A DNA stretch of 64,000 bases from Schistocephalus solidus (GCA_017591395.1 WEDG01009028.1:21806-85805); one strand, 5' to 3'; positions 1 through 11,449 are shown, counted from the stretch's first letter. Program-made: numbers and translations. The notes: a model not told the origin generated them from the letters alone.

Positions 1-100
1 GAATTCGGAATTTCTATTTGGTTAGCGCCGACAAGACACTGTCTAAACAAACATAAGTAACGAAATAAAATTATGATAACGTGTGCCGATAAAATGTACA
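1..100 (-). repeat. Family A 3'-terminal sequence (recurs as stand-alone insertions)
   Basis: On the minus strand this segment ends the tandem unit. It contains TTTAGACAGTGTCTTGTCGG followed by GCTAACCAAA and an ATTC-rich tail. The same about 60-100-bp sequence recurs at 2,351-2,450, 4,703-4,802, 17,785-17,880 (minus) and 37,790-37,851 (plus). At 37.8 kb it ends in clear AAATTCT repeats, like the short 3' repeat tails of CR1 elements. Confidence 0.7.
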
Positions 101-483
101 AATATTTAATAATGTAGGCAGTAATTTTTCTGTTAGGTCATTAACTAGCAATGTTTTGAAATTAATAGTGAACTAGAAAATAGGCAGTGAAAAAACTTTT
201 ACATTGAAAATAGAGGCAGACTTCAAAAGGCCTCCATTTTGAAAAGAGGGTAGGAGAAAAAAACTGCTTAGGAAAATAAGGTAAGGTAGTATAATAGGCT
301 AATACTGCAGTAGCATTTAAGAATAAGATAATGAAACGTCGTTATTGTTCGTTCTTGATCACTATGGTGCATGAAACAAAATGTCGCGAAAATACGTCGG
401 TGAACTTGAGGCCTCAGCATCTTTGGATCAAGAATTGAACTCTGATGATGGTATGTATCCAACGAAATGGCAGCATTTTAGAC

Positions 484-523
484 TGTGTACGTCCGGGTGT
501 GTACGTCCGGGTGTGTACGTCCG
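484..523. repeat. 14-bp minisatellite, about 2.9 copies
   Basis: TGTGTACGTCCGGG is repeated at 484, 498 and (partial) 512. The same array recurs at 2,834-2,873 and 5,186-5,225 because it is part of the 2.35-kb unit, in the 3' untranslated part of the element. Confidence 0.9.
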
Positions 524-539
524 AATGACTTCATCTTTT

Positions 540-2350
540 CAATGAATGGTGATATAAGGAGATATTATGGTCCATGAAGGACTCGAGGTAGGGATAAAAG
601 TTTCAAGAGGGTCATTTAAATTCCCGATGGTCCTTTCTCCAAGTCACAGATAAAGCTGCTCGTAAAAGATGAGGAAAATAAAAGGTTAATAGAATCAGTG
701 TTAAGATAAATGTGCAGTCTTCGCTTGAATGTAGATAGACTAGTTAATGACTTTATTTCAATTGGTAAGTTATTCCAAAGAAAACGTTACCTAGAAGCAA
801 AGAAGAGAGAGCGTTTGCACGTGGAGGATGCAGGGGGAGGCATAATTAGTGCAGAATGTCTTAGGTTATAAGGAAGAATAACGGGGGCAAGGACAAAAAG
901 CTTGGGGAGAGTTGAGCTATTATTTAGTCGGAAAAGGGGACAAAAGCCTGCTTCAAGTCTCCTGACACAAAGAAATTTTAGCTTCGTTAGCTGGCATCTT
1001 GTTGAGTAGGAAGTAGTTGAATGAGTCGGAAATAAAAGTTTTTTGTGAAATGTATTTGGACATTTTCAATTTTTGAACGGCTAGATTCGCTCATTAAACC
1101 GAATAAAGGACAGCAAAATTCCAGAATGGGAAGTACAAACATACGATAAAGTTTTAATTTAATTTCAGGAAGGTAGAAATTATATGAAATAAAGCCGGAA
1201 ATCTGATCAGCTTTGGTCTTAATTCTATCGGTGTAAGGCGAAAGATATAATTTATTGGTGAAGCTTAAGCCCAAGTCCTTGATAAAGGAACATTCAATCA
1301 TAGGGAAACCTTCAAAAATAAGAGGTTGCGGCAGCCTTACAGGCCCAAAACTCATGTAGCGACACTTAGTAGGTGAGAACTCCATTATCCATAGGGAGCT
1401 CCATGCCGAAAGAGCGTCTAAGTCTGAATGAATTTGTTCTAGGCACCGTTCGGTTGTAGAGTTAGAGAAGGAATACACGCATTTGAGGTCATCAGCATAA
1501 ATAAAAGATTAAGAATGTTAAACTGTCGATGAAATAGCAGTTATATACAGATAGATCATCAAAGGTCCTAATAAGGTACCTTGAAGGACACAACTAACAA
1601 TCAGGGTAGAACTTGAGTATGAGGACCCCACTAAAACTTTTTGTTTTCGATCATATAGGTATGATCTAATAAAGTCAGTTAGGGGACTTAGAAATCCTAT
1701 AGCCTCAAGTTTAGCTAGAAGTCGTCCATGAGGTACTTTATCGAATGGCTTACTATGATAAATAGATGACTACTACAGATACATGATCCTTACGAAGGCA
1801 GTTTAGTAGATTTAGAAAAGAAATATGGCAGGTTCCACACGAGCAGTCTGCTAAAAATTCATGTTGGGAGGAGTTGAGAATTTATTTACTTATGTACAAT
1901 CTGTAATTTTTCGCAATTAACTTTTCAAAGAAGTTAGCAAGAGAGGGCGTTTTATGAACACCGCGATAGTAATGAATGTCAGATCGGGAACCAGACTTTA
2001 AAACTGAAATTATAAAAGAAGTTTTTCAATAATTGGGGGAAGAAACCATTTTCGAGAAATACTGAGAATCATTTGCTCAGTAAACATAGAAAATCTCTTA
2101 AACGTTTCATAAATGACGGGGCTCTTTTGGCCTTAAATGTACAAGTTATTCATTCATTTATTTATAAATGAGTTTGGAATGTTTGGATTTCCAACCGAAT
2201 GTGCATTTTTTTAGGCGAGCTATTTCTTTTTGAATACATGAAGGGGAGAAATTAATGGTTGTTAGATGTGAATTTGACAGCAGAGTAATTGAGGGAGTGA
2301 GGCTAGTTTCAATGGTAATGTGGTTGGCAGAAAAGGAATATAACAATTTG
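540..2350 (-). pseudogene. CR1-like reverse transcriptase fragment, tandem unit 1 (family A)
   Basis: Read on the minus strand, this gives a decayed RT in order: EN-RT linker (about 2,330-2,200), an RT N-terminal region near 1,990-1,760, a VPHGRLLAKLEAIG block near 1,740, VLQGTLLGPL near 1,590, YADDLKCVYS at about 1,495-1,470, then an open 163-aa stretch (1,478-987) with VLPILEFCCPLFGLM. The C-terminal WNNLPIEI region lies near 740. Stops and frameshifts separate these blocks, so no intact enzyme is encoded. The YADD catalytic motif itself survives. The thumb resembles the copy at 28.8-31.0 kb, which marks them as related families. Confidence 0.85.
2117..2163 (+). mobile_element. 47-bp CR1-like 3'-end micro-insertion with 8-bp TSD (unit 1)
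   Basis: The plus strand reads CGGGGCTCTTTTGGCCTTAA and ends in TTCATTTATTTAT, matching the 3' ends of the CR1 copies at 30,966-31,024 and 33,905-33,952. It is flanked by ATAAATGA at 2,109-2,116 and 2,164-2,171. The diverged copy near 7,310-7,340 lacks this block, so it shows the empty site. The same insertion is at 4,468-4,514 in unit 2. Confidence 0.75.
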
Positions 2351-4702
2351 GAATTCGGAATTTCTATTTGGTTAGCGCCGACAAGACACTGTCTAAACAA
2401 ACATAAGTAACGAAATAAAATTATGATAACGTGTGCCGATAAAATGTACAAATATTTAATAATGTAGGCAGTAATTTTTCTGTTAGGTCATTAACTAGCA
2501 ATGTTTTGAAATTAATAGTGAACTAGAAAATAGGCAGTGAAAAAACTTTTACATTGAAAATAGAGGCAGACTTCAAAAGGCCTCCATTTTGAAAAGAGGG
2601 TAGGAGAAAAAAACTGCTTAGGAAAATAAGGTAAGGTAGTATAATAGGCTAATACTGCAGTAGCATTTAAGAATAAGATAATGAAACGTCGTTATTGTTC
2701 GTTCTTGATCACTATGGTGCATGAAACAAAATGTCGCGAAAATACGTCGGTGAACTTGAGGCCTCAGCATCTTTGGATCAAGAATTGAACTCTGATGATG
2801 GTATGTATCCAACGAAATGGCAGCATTTTAGACTGTGTACGTCCGGGTGTGTACGTCCGGGTGTGTACGTCCGAATGACTTCATCTTTTCAATGAATGGT
2901 GATATAAGGAGATATTATGGTCCATGAAGGACTCGAGGTAGGGAAAAAAGTTTCAAGAGGGTCATTTAAATTCCCGATGGTCCTTTCTCCAAGTCACAGA
3001 TAAAGCTGCTCGTAAAAGATGAGGAAAATAAAAGGTTAATAGAATCAGTGTTAAGATAAATGTGCAGTCTTCGCTTGAATGTAGATAGACTAGTTAATGA
3101 CTTTATTTCAATTGGTAAGTTATTCCAAAGAAAACGTTACCTAGAAGCAAAGAAGAGAGAGCGTTTGCACGTGGAGGATGCAGGGGGAGGCATAATTAGT
3201 GCAGAATGTCTTAGGTTATAAGGAAGAATAACGGGGGCAAGGACAAAAAGCTTGGGGAGAGTTGAGCTATTATTTAGTCGGAAAAGGGGACAAAAGCCTG
3301 CTTCAAGTCTCCTGACACAAAGAAATTTTAGCTTCGTTAGCTGGCATCTTGTTGAGTAGGAAGTAGTTGAATGAGTCGGAAATAAAAGTTTTTTGTGAAA
3401 TGTATTTGGACATTTTCAATTTTTGAACGGCTAGATTCGCTCATTAAACCGAATAAAGGACAGCAAAATTCCAGAATGGGAAGTACAAACATACGATAAA
3501 GTTTTAATTTAATTTCAGGAAGGTAGAAATTATATGAAATAAAGCCGGAAATCTGATCAGCTTTGGTCTTAATTCTATCGGTGTAAGGCGAAAGATATAA
3601 TTTATTGGTGAAGCTTAAGCCCAAGTCCTTGATAAAGGAACATTCAATCATAGGGAAACCTTCAAAAATAAGAGGTTGCGGCAGCCTTACAGGCCCAAAA
3701 CTCATGTAGCGACACTTAGTAGGTGAGAACTCCATTATCCATAGGGAGCTCCATGCCGAAAGAGCGTCTAAGTCTGAATGAATTTGTTCTAGGCACCGTT
3801 CGGTTGTAGAGTTAGAGAAGGAATACACGCATTTGAGGTCATCAGCATAAATAAAAGATTAAGAATGTTAAACTGTCGATGAAATAGCAGTTATATACAG
3901 ATAGATCATCAAAGGTCCTAATAAGGTACCTTGAAGGACACAACTAACAATCAGGGTAGAACTTGAGTATGAGGACCCCACTAAAACTTTTTGTTTTCGA
4001 TCATATAGGTATGATCTAATAAAGTCAGTTAGGGGACTTAGAAATCCTATAGCCTCAAGTTTAGCTAGAAGTCGTCCATGAGGTACTTTATCGAATGGCT
4101 TACTATGATAAAATAGATGACTACTACAGATACATGATCCTTACGAAGGCAGTTTAGTAGATTTAGAAAAGAAATATGGCAGGTTCCACACGAGCAGTCT
4201 GCTAAAAATTCATGTTGGGAGGAGTTGAGAATTTATTTACTTATGTACAATCTGTAATTTTTCGCAATTAACTTTTCAAAGAAGTTAGCAAGAGAGGGCG
4301 TTTTATGAACACCGCGATAGTAATGAATGTCAGATCGGGAACCAGACTTTAAAACTGAAATTATAAAAGAAGTTTTTCAATAATTGGGGGAAGAAACCAT
4401 TTTCGAGAAATACTGAGAATCATTTGCTCAGTAAACATAGAAAATCTCTTAAACGTTTCATAAATGACGGGGCTCTTTTGGCCTTAAATGTACAAGTTAT
4501 TCATTCATTTATTTATAAATGAGTTTGGAATGTTTGGATTTCCAACCGAATGTGCATTTTTTTTAGGCGAGCTATTTCTTTTTGAATACGTGAAGGGGAG
4601 AAATTAATGGTTGTTAGATGTGAATTTGACAGCAGAGTAATTGAGGGAGTGAGGCTAGTTTCAATGGTAATGTGGTTGGCAGAAAAGGAATATAACAATT
4701 TG
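2351..4702 (-). repeat. Tandem unit 2 (full copy)
   Basis: Second full unit of the array. It carries the same broken RT as unit 1, with the 163-aa open thumb region at 3,337-3,828. Near 4,110 it has one extra A compared with unit 1 and near 4,558 an extra T, and it has A to G at about 4,590. Confidence 0.9.
2890..4702 (-). pseudogene. CR1-like reverse transcriptase fragment, tandem unit 2
   Basis: Near-identical duplicate of the RT pseudogene in unit 1, with the same stops and frameshifts. Shared disabling mutations mean the sequence was already dead before it was duplicated, so duplication was passive (recombination), not retrotransposition of an active copy. Confidence 0.85.
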
Positions 4703-5414
4703 GAATTCGGAATTTCTATTTGGTTAGCGCCGACAAGACACTGTCTAAACAAACATAAGTAACGAAATAAAATTATGATAACGTGTGCCGATAAAATGTA
4801 CAAATATTTAATAATGTAGGCAGTAATTTTTCTGTTAGGTCATTAACTAGCAATGTTTTGAAATTAATAGTGAACTAGAAAATAGGCAGTGAAAAAACTT
4901 TTACATTGAAAATAGAGGCAGACTTCAAAAGGCCTCCATTTTGAAAAGAGGGTAGGAGAAAAAAACTGCTTAGGAAAATAAGGTAAGGTAGTATAATAGG
5001 CTAATACTGCAGTAGCATTTAAGAATAAGATAATGAAACGTCGTTATTGTTCGTTCTTGATCACTATGGTGCATGAAACAAAATGTCGCGAAAATACGTC
5101 GGTGAACTTGAGGCCTCAGCATCTTTGGATCAAGAATTGAACTCTGATGATGGTATGTATCCAACGAAATGGCAGCATTTTAGACTGTGTACGTCCGGGT
5201 GTGTACGTCCGGGTGTGTACGTCCGAATGACTTCATCTTTTCAATGAATGGTGATATAAGGAGATATTATGGTCCATGAAGGACTCGAGGTAGGGATAAA
5301 AAGTTTCAAGAGGGTCATTTAAATTCCCGATGGTCCTTTCTCCAAGTCACAGATAAAGCTGCTCGTAAAAGATGAGGAAAATAAAAGGTTAATAGAATCA
5401 GTGTTAAGATAAAT

Positions 5415-7480
5415 TTGCAGTCTTCGTTTGAATGTTGATAGACTAGTTAACGAACTTATTTCAATTGGTAAGTTATTCCAAAGAAAACTGTACCTAGAAG
5501 CAAAGAATAAAGAGCGTTTACACGTGGAGGATACCGGGGGAGGTATAATTAGTGCATAATTTCTTAGGTTATAGGGAAGATTAGCGGGGGTAATGACAGA
5601 AAGCTTGGGGAGATTTGAGCAATTATTTAGTCGAAAAAGGAGACAAAAACCTGCTTCCAGTCTCCTGACCCAAATAAATATAAGCTTCGTCAGCTGGCAT
5701 CTAGTTGAGTAGTACGTATTTGAAAGAGTCGGATACAGGATTTTTTTGTGAAATATCTTTGGACATTTTCAATTTTTAAATGGTTAGATTCGTTCATTAA
5801 ACCGAAAAAAGGATAGAAAAATTCAAGAATGTGAAGTACAACCATACAATAAACTCTTAATTTTATTTCAGGAAGGGAGAAATTATGAGAAATAAAGCCG
5901 AAAATCTTAGCAGCTTTGGCCGTACTTCTATCGGCATGAGGCGAAAGATCTTACTGCTTTGTGGAGGAACATTCAGTCATGGGGCAACCTTTAAAAATAA
6001 CAGGTAACGGCAGCCTTACAGGCTCAAAACGCATGTATCGACACTTAGAAAAGGAGAAATCCATTAGTTACGTGGAGCTACTCGTCAAAAGAGCGTCTTA
6101 GTCCGAATTAATTTGGTCTAGGCATCGTTCGTTCGTAGAGTTAGAGAAGGAATACACGCATTTAAGATTGACAATATTTAGCGATCGATGAAATATCATT
6201 TATTTAAGGTAAGCAATACAATAAATAAAATAGGTTTATTGATTTGGCACTGCTTGGCGCCGTCAAATCCTTAGAACACAGGAAAAAACCTAAAACAAAC
6301 TCCTCTTTTCATTAAACACGTAAGCTTTGGTTTGTTTGTTTGCTTAAATAGCAGTGTTTGAAATGACGAGTTTGTTTTAAGTAAAAAAACCTGTTTTCCA
6401 AGGTTTAGAAATAGCAAAAATGAAGTAAAAACAGCTATACAGAATGAAGATAAATGTATCAGGGAAATAATGTTTAGAGTCAAGACTAGTCTGTTATTGA
6501 CGTTCGAGGGTATTCATTTGACAGAGGTAGAAACGTCTGCGGTCGATTCGAAGGGATAGGTACTTCCAATCAGATGCGAGCGCAGTCGATTCCGGTGTGG
6601 GGTCTGCCGAATAATTAGACTTAGTTGACCGATTGCTAAAAAGTTGAAAATAGATTAGGAGCAAGAAGAGTTCAACGGTAAGAAACTTTCAATGCAGTCA
6701 TAGAGTCTTCATATTTGTATTATATATCATAGTGTTGATTATGTTTGATCTAGCTGTATGAAACAGCTAGTAAGCTGTATGAAACAGCTAGTACCTAACA
6801 CGGTACGTTGAAGGACACCACTCATAATCTGGGTAGCACTTGACTATGATGAGCCCACATAAACTTTTGGCTTTTGATCAGATAGGTATGATCTAATAAA
6901 ATCAGTAAGGGGACTTCGAAATCCTATAGCCTCAAGTTTAACTAGAAGTCGTCCATGAGGCACCTATCGAATGGCTTACTATGATAAAATAGATGACTAG
7001 TACAGGTAGATGCTCATTACGAAGACAGTTAAGTAGATTTAGAAAAGACAAATTGCAGGTTTCACAAGAGTGGTCCGGTAAAAATCCATATTGGGAGGAG
7101 TTGAGGATTTGATTAATTATGCAAAAATCCTTAATTTGTTTTGCAATTAATTTTTCGAATAGTTCAGCAAGAGAGGGCGTTTTTTGAACACCGCGATAGT
7201 AATGAATGTCAGAGCGGGAACCAGTTTGAAAACTGGAAATATAATAGAAGTTTCCAATAATGGGGGAAGAAACCATTTTCAAGAAATACTGAGAATAATT
7301 TGCTCAGTAAAGGTGAAAAACCTCTTAACTTTTAAATAAGTGAGCTTGGAATGTTATCAGTTCAAGCCGAATGTGGATTTTTAGGTGAGTTATTTAATTT
7401 TGAATACGTAAAGGCGATAAATTAATGGTGGTTATAAGTGAATTTGAGTTAGAAAGCAGAGGATTTGAGGGAGTGAGGCT
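5415..7480 (-). pseudogene. Older diverged CR1-like RT copy, interrupted by an insertion
   Basis: This continues colinearly from partial unit 3 but is clearly diverged from units 1 and 2. The minus strand gives RT pieces: TGSRSDIHYYRGVQKTPSLA and a QYGFLPDHSC block in 7,282-6,938, then the VPHGRLL and VLQGT region. A roughly 590-bp foreign block at 6,206-6,793 sits between the GTLLG-type and YADD-type motifs, and the YADD codons are lost near 6,150. Non-functional. Confidence 0.8.
6206..6793. mobile_element. Unclassified ~560-590-bp mobile repeat inserted in RT (copy 1)
   Basis: This block interrupts the RT homology; tandem units 1 and 2 show the uninterrupted sequence at about 1,545-1,575. 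A second copy lies inverted at 27,868-28,430, alignable over most of its length (shared CAGACCCCACACCGGAATCG read on one strand). One end carries a 21-bp direct duplication, AGCTGTATGAAACAGCTAGTA twice, at about 6,749-6,790. I see no transposase and no clear Pol III promoter, so the class is unknown. Confidence 0.65.
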
Positions 7481-7484
7481 AGTT

Positions 7485-8793
7485 TCAATGGTAAAGTGGT
7501 TGGGAGAACGACAATTTAAAAATTCTGCCATCCCCAAAACCTATGTAATCGTTGCAGTCAAGTAAATGCGAAGATACATTCAAACGCTTTGCCGATGACC
7601 ACACATGGAAGACTTGAGCAACAAATTTGGATTGATTGGCATCCCTTAGTGCCCGAGACTCCCTATGCATATCTCGCGGGAGCCTTATTTTCAAGGCTTA
7701 TTCAAATATTTGTGCAATCCTTAAGTGAACTGAAAAAGAGATTTTAGGCGGATCGTTAAGTTGCTTGCGTTCTTTTTTAAGTCTGTTTTGGGAAAATGTG
7801 GAATAATAGAAGAGGATGTATTTGAATAAAAACTCTTAAGAGGGATAAAAGCCTGGATTTTTTCTGTAAGTCTATGCAAAAGCTCATGGAGTGGGTTTGG
7901 GTCGTGAATTGAAAATATGCTATGCCAATAAAGAGTGCTTACGAAATTATTTATAAATTCATCGTTTTTTGTGAGCAAAGTCGAGGTTATTGCATTTTAA
8001 CTCAGACTTTGTAGAAAGTGCGAGTAGACAACAACAGTAAATTCGTGCGTGATCACTTGTGAAGTGATCACGATGGAAAATCACAAAGAGAGTGCGGACA
8101 TCATTTGAAATAATTAAATCTTAAATGCTGTCATTTCTAGTCACTGAACAAACCAGTTGTGACAAGTTCAAAAAGTTAATAGCATTGACCAATTTCTGAA
8201 GTTTTGGAGGAGAGGAATTTGCCTGCCAGGCAATGTTTGGCAGATTAAAATCGCTTAAGATTATTTTGACATCAAATTGAATCCCTGCAACATTTTCAAA
8301 CAGTTCACAGAGCTCGCTTTCATTGCCCGAATAACACGAAGAATTATAGACACAAAGAATAACCGCTTTTATTTTGCTTGAGGATGACTGAAGCAAAGAA
8401 TACATTTAAATAAAAGGACGAAATGCTCAGCCGAAAGGGGCAATGTATAAAGGATGACTTAATATAAAGAAGGCAACCACAACCACGTTTTGCAACGCGG
8501 TCTTGTCGGTACAAATTGAAATTATCTATCGCGAGCGTCGAGTTGGAAATAAGAGAATGAGACCAGGATTCAGTGATGCACAACACAACTTGATTAAGCT
8601 CAAAGGCTACTGTTCTAAGCTCTGTCATCTTATTTGAAACTGATCTCGCATTGAGTGAAACTAAACTGAGCGTATTCCTGATCTGCAGGTTACACTTATC
8701 AGTATTTATAAAAAGAGGAAGATTTGGTGGCGGAGAAGTAAACTGGAGGGAAAGAAACAAGAGGTGGGAAACAAAATTGCTCTGGTGTACCAT
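7485..8793 (-). pseudogene. CR1-like APE-type endonuclease domain, decayed
   Basis: Minus-strand pieces give the 5' half of ORF2. 8,793-8,344 has SLVSLNARSVSNKMTELRTV, an ITESW motif and YRQDR; 8,405-8,121 has LSDFNLPNIAW (family GDFN, with G replaced by S) and SVTRNDSI. Further down come SDH-type sequence around 8,060, a KNDEFINNF stretch (7,978-7,721) and a basic linker (7,694-7,485). These are the Mg-binding Asn, Glu, Asp-Phe-Asn and Ser-Asp-His signatures of APE-type EN in CR1/Jockey elements. Several frameshifts break it. The related fragment at 16.9-18.05 kb aligns over nearly all of it. Confidence 0.8.
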
Positions 8794-8998
8794 TTGTCAA
8801 AATATTACCGTTGAAGGAACTGAGATTATTGTACAACGACATATTTGGATGGAAATCTCGGAATGGGAGGCTATAATGTGGTGTGGGAAAGATAGGGGGG
8901 TGGCATAGAAATGAGATTTTGAGGGAAATTAGCATAAATTGGCTGAAAACATACATTCGTAAAAAAGAATAAATGATTTCGAAAAACTGTAAACATAA

Positions 8999-9720
8999 TT
9001 AAAAGACTTAATTATTTGGGGATTTTTGATACTTGTTGGGTTGGGAAAAATACTAACTTGAGTGTTCGCATCTATTGTAGATGCTGAGGTGTTAGCAAGT
9101 TTCCCAGCGGTAATGACATTGCTAATTTTAATGCCTGGCTAAGCAAATGACTCAGATTTACTGGTTTTTTTCTTAGTTTTACTAGATTTGACAGATATAG
9201 CAGGCGAGGTTTGCTTCAGAGGGGAAAGAAGTGGTGTTGACATGATTTCACTCGAACCAGGAACAAGGTGAATAGGTGCGGATTCAATTGGAATCAAAAT
9301 TCCTGTTGATCCGGAGGGATGTGAGGTTGCATTAGCTAGAGGGCAAACCTCTGAGATAACGTTTGATATTGTAGTCGTAGACTAAGGCTTCTCGTTTGCT
9401 AATGAGGGTGGAACCCGACATTCCATTTAGGTTTTATCTCTACTGATTAAACAGCGTGTTTTTCATCAAGTAGTCAGCTGAGTGCTCCTGGTTAGAGAAA
9501 ATAATGTCCACTTTAATCGCCGGAAAAGGTTTGACCAGCATCGGTTGATTTTGGCTACGAGAAGACAACCTTTTAGCTTCTGCGACTTTTAAGGTAAAGC
9601 CGCAAGAGTAAAGGAAATGAAATGCGACCTTCAGGGAGATATTACTCTTAAGGACGTTTTTTCAAAGAAAGTTACAACTTATATTATGCCGGTCATATGA
9701 CTCAGTACTAATCATAATTA
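8999..9720 (-). pseudogene. Probable ORF1 remnant upstream of EN (family A)
   Basis: The minus strand upstream of EN translates near 9,655-9,440 as a stretch with EAKRLSSRSQNQPMLVKPFP, typical of the nucleic-acid-binding part of non-LTR ORF1 (a K/RRLPSR motif followed by P..LVK). Nearer EN, at about 9,243-9,140, is a Ser/Lys-rich tail that ends in a stop. Stops interrupt the frame. The position 5' of EN and the composition fit ORF1; the assignment is by pattern only. Confidence 0.5.
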
Positions 9721-10199
9721 TAAACAGGTCAAGATTCGCGCATTGTTGAGAAGTGAGTAGATACAACTATCCGTCAAAAATGGTACCGAGGATCGTGAAC
9801 AGAGAACCCTACTGAGCCATAAAAATATTTGAATTTTCCAGTGCACCATGGTCAAGTTTCTTCATGTTTACGGTGGGTTGCTCTAGTGGAAGTTTTACAC
9901 TGAGCGGACATTGTCGTCTAAGCGCTGACTGAGGTTTCATATTGAGTTTAAAATATCAGTATTTTTCAACACAATAATACAAAAGGAAAATTTTCCCTAG
10001 TGTACTGTTTGTAACATATGTTTTAAGCAAAGCATGTAGCGTAGACTAGGGTCAAAATTGCTAAGAACCAAGGTGCACAAAATAAATTTAACGCTAAGTG
10101 AGGATTTGTGTCTAAACTACAAACGACAAAGGACGGTAAAAATGCCAGAGGATTGTCAGAATGCAGACTCACGAAAAACGCAGCTTCTAGATAGCAAGT
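9721..10199. other. No gene recognised
   Basis: About 480 bp between the family A element and the Gypsy LTR. There are no long ORFs, repeats or recognisable motifs; it could hold the 5' UTR of the family A element. Confidence 0.4.
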
Positions 10200-10530
10200 G
10201 TTGTTGAGGATTATAATGAACTCTGAACTAGATCCAAAAAGCTATGCATCAAGGACGAAGAGAAGAGTCAGTAGTTCAATTGAGACGGCGTTCGGAAGAA
10301 CGCAATCGAGATATGAAGATCGATCGTTGTAATTGACTGCAAGTAATTGAAAGAGATCAGTAAAATCAAGAGAGCAGCATTGACATGCAGCAGCGAAAAC
10401 AGAAGACGTCCAACATGCAGGTTGAAGCTGGCTGTTGTGCTTTATTTGACACATTAAAACAAGCGTTCATAAAGATTCAGGTGAACAAGAAAGATAAAAA
10501 CATGTAAATTGTACAAATACCTACACAACT
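10200..10530 (-). repeat. Ty3/Gypsy 3' LTR (outer limit uncertain)
   Basis: On the minus strand the integrase stop is followed by a purine tract CTGGTGGGGAG (10,541-10,531) and then TTGTGTAGGTATTTGTACAA, which begins the repeated segment. It includes AATAAA in the R-like region (about 10,448). The first about 95 bp recur as a direct repeat at 11,356-11,449. The distal LTR end is not obvious; about 10,200 is a guess. Confidence 0.6.
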
Positions 10531-10589
10531 CTCCCCACCAGAACGTTTGTTGTACAAAAGAAAACGCTCGATGAAAAAAAGGCAAAAAA

Positions 10590-11350
10590 TTATACGACAA
10601 AGTCCTTAAGATTGACAGGAACATGGATATGTCTTCCAGAACGAGAGGATATGCGTTTTGGTGGAGAAGGAGTAGCAAAACATGTGGATGTGGTGGTCGA
10701 GTGTGAAGGTTGAGTGGATGGGCCCGAAAAAGGTGGGATGGGTGGAGACGGTGCAGAGGAATTGGGTGGAGCAACGGGCGGTGGGATGCATTCAAGATAA
10801 GCTGGCTTGAGTCTGTCGATGGAGACTGTGTCAGTCTTGTCGTCAGTATGACGTAATACTTGTCCATCCGTTGAAGCACCTTGCAAGAGCCATCATAAGG
10901 GGAACAAAGAAGCTTGCGAACTGCGTCGTGCCGGCCGAAGACGAATGGTGCCGATTTAAGGTCGTCTTGCACAAAAACGCGTTTGGATGTCAGGCGAGTG
11001 GGCGTTGGATGCAGTAACGAAAGCATTCGACAAGCTAGTGTCTACGGTGGAAGACTGCACAAATTGGCCGGGCAGGCGGAGAGGTGTATCGTATACAAGT
11101 TCTGCCGTAGTACATTGAATGTCCTCTTTGACAGCTGATCGATTACCCAAAAGGATGAGGGGTAAGTTGTCACTCCACGAAGTTTTGTATGAGTGAGACA
11201 TCAGTGCTGTCTTCAGTTGACGATACAGGCGTTCCACGAGGCCGATAGAAGCAGGGTGATATGCCGTCATCGTGATGTGCGCACACCCGAGAAGTTTAGT
11301 GAACTCGTGGAAGAGACAAGATTGAAACTGGCTTCTGCGGTCAGTGGTAA
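10590..11350 (-). pseudogene. Ty3/Gypsy integrase, C-terminal half, frameshifted
   Basis: The minus strand begins at TITTDRRSQF (11,350-11,310), then MTAYHPASIGLVERLYRQLK with the catalytic-core Glu, the LPLILLGNRSA block and LVYDTPLRLPGQFV (to 10,956). A second frame gives FVQDDLKSAPFVF and the GPY/F-like SPYDGSCKVLQR module. A third frame gives TVSIDRLKPAYLE and a Pro/Ser-rich tail ending at 10,590. This is the normal order at the 3' end of a Gypsy pol. gag, protease, RT and RNase H are missing, and at least two frameshifts are present. Confidence 0.85.
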
Positions 11351-11355
11351 TGGTG

Positions 11356-11449
11356 ACTGTTGTGTTTATTTAGCACCTTAAAACAAGCGTACATAAAGAT
11401 TCAGGTGAACAAGAAAGATTCAAACATGTAAATTGTACAAATACCTACA
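11356..11449 (-). repeat. Truncated Gypsy LTR fragment joined directly to integrase
   Basis: It matches 10,431-10,530 in the same orientation (CATAAAGATTCAGGTGAACA, TGTAAATTGTACAAATACCT). It stops just after the AATAAA/CACAACAG end of the R-like region, and integrase sequence starts immediately. It looks like the start of a 5' LTR after deletion of everything between R and integrase. Confidence 0.65.

Larger units (their letters stand above)
1..5414 (-). repeat. Tandem array of a 2.35-kb CR1-like unit (2 full + 1 partial)
   Basis: Three head-to-tail copies start with the same GAATTCGGAATTTC at 1, 2351 and 4703, giving periods of 2350 and 2352 bp. Units 1 and 2 differ at only a handful of sites that I noticed (for example near 604, 1770, 2212 and 2240, mostly homopolymer lengths), so they are well above 99% identical. 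Copy 3 is near-identical to about 5,414. After that the sequence continues as the same element but with roughly 10-15% divergence. On the minus strand each unit runs from the EN-RT linker through RT to a 3' end, so one copy's 3' end joins directly to the truncated 5' end of the next. Recent tandem duplication is likelier than three insertions with the same truncation point; an assembly artefact cannot be excluded. Confidence 0.9.

Noticed and set aside
8047..8075. Near-perfect palindrome GTGATCACTTgtgAAGTGATCAC, also at 17,375-17,403
   Set aside because: It lies in EN coding sequence (DHFTSDHAR, the SDH active-site region), where the codons for two Asp-His pairs make the symmetry; no regulatory meaning needed.
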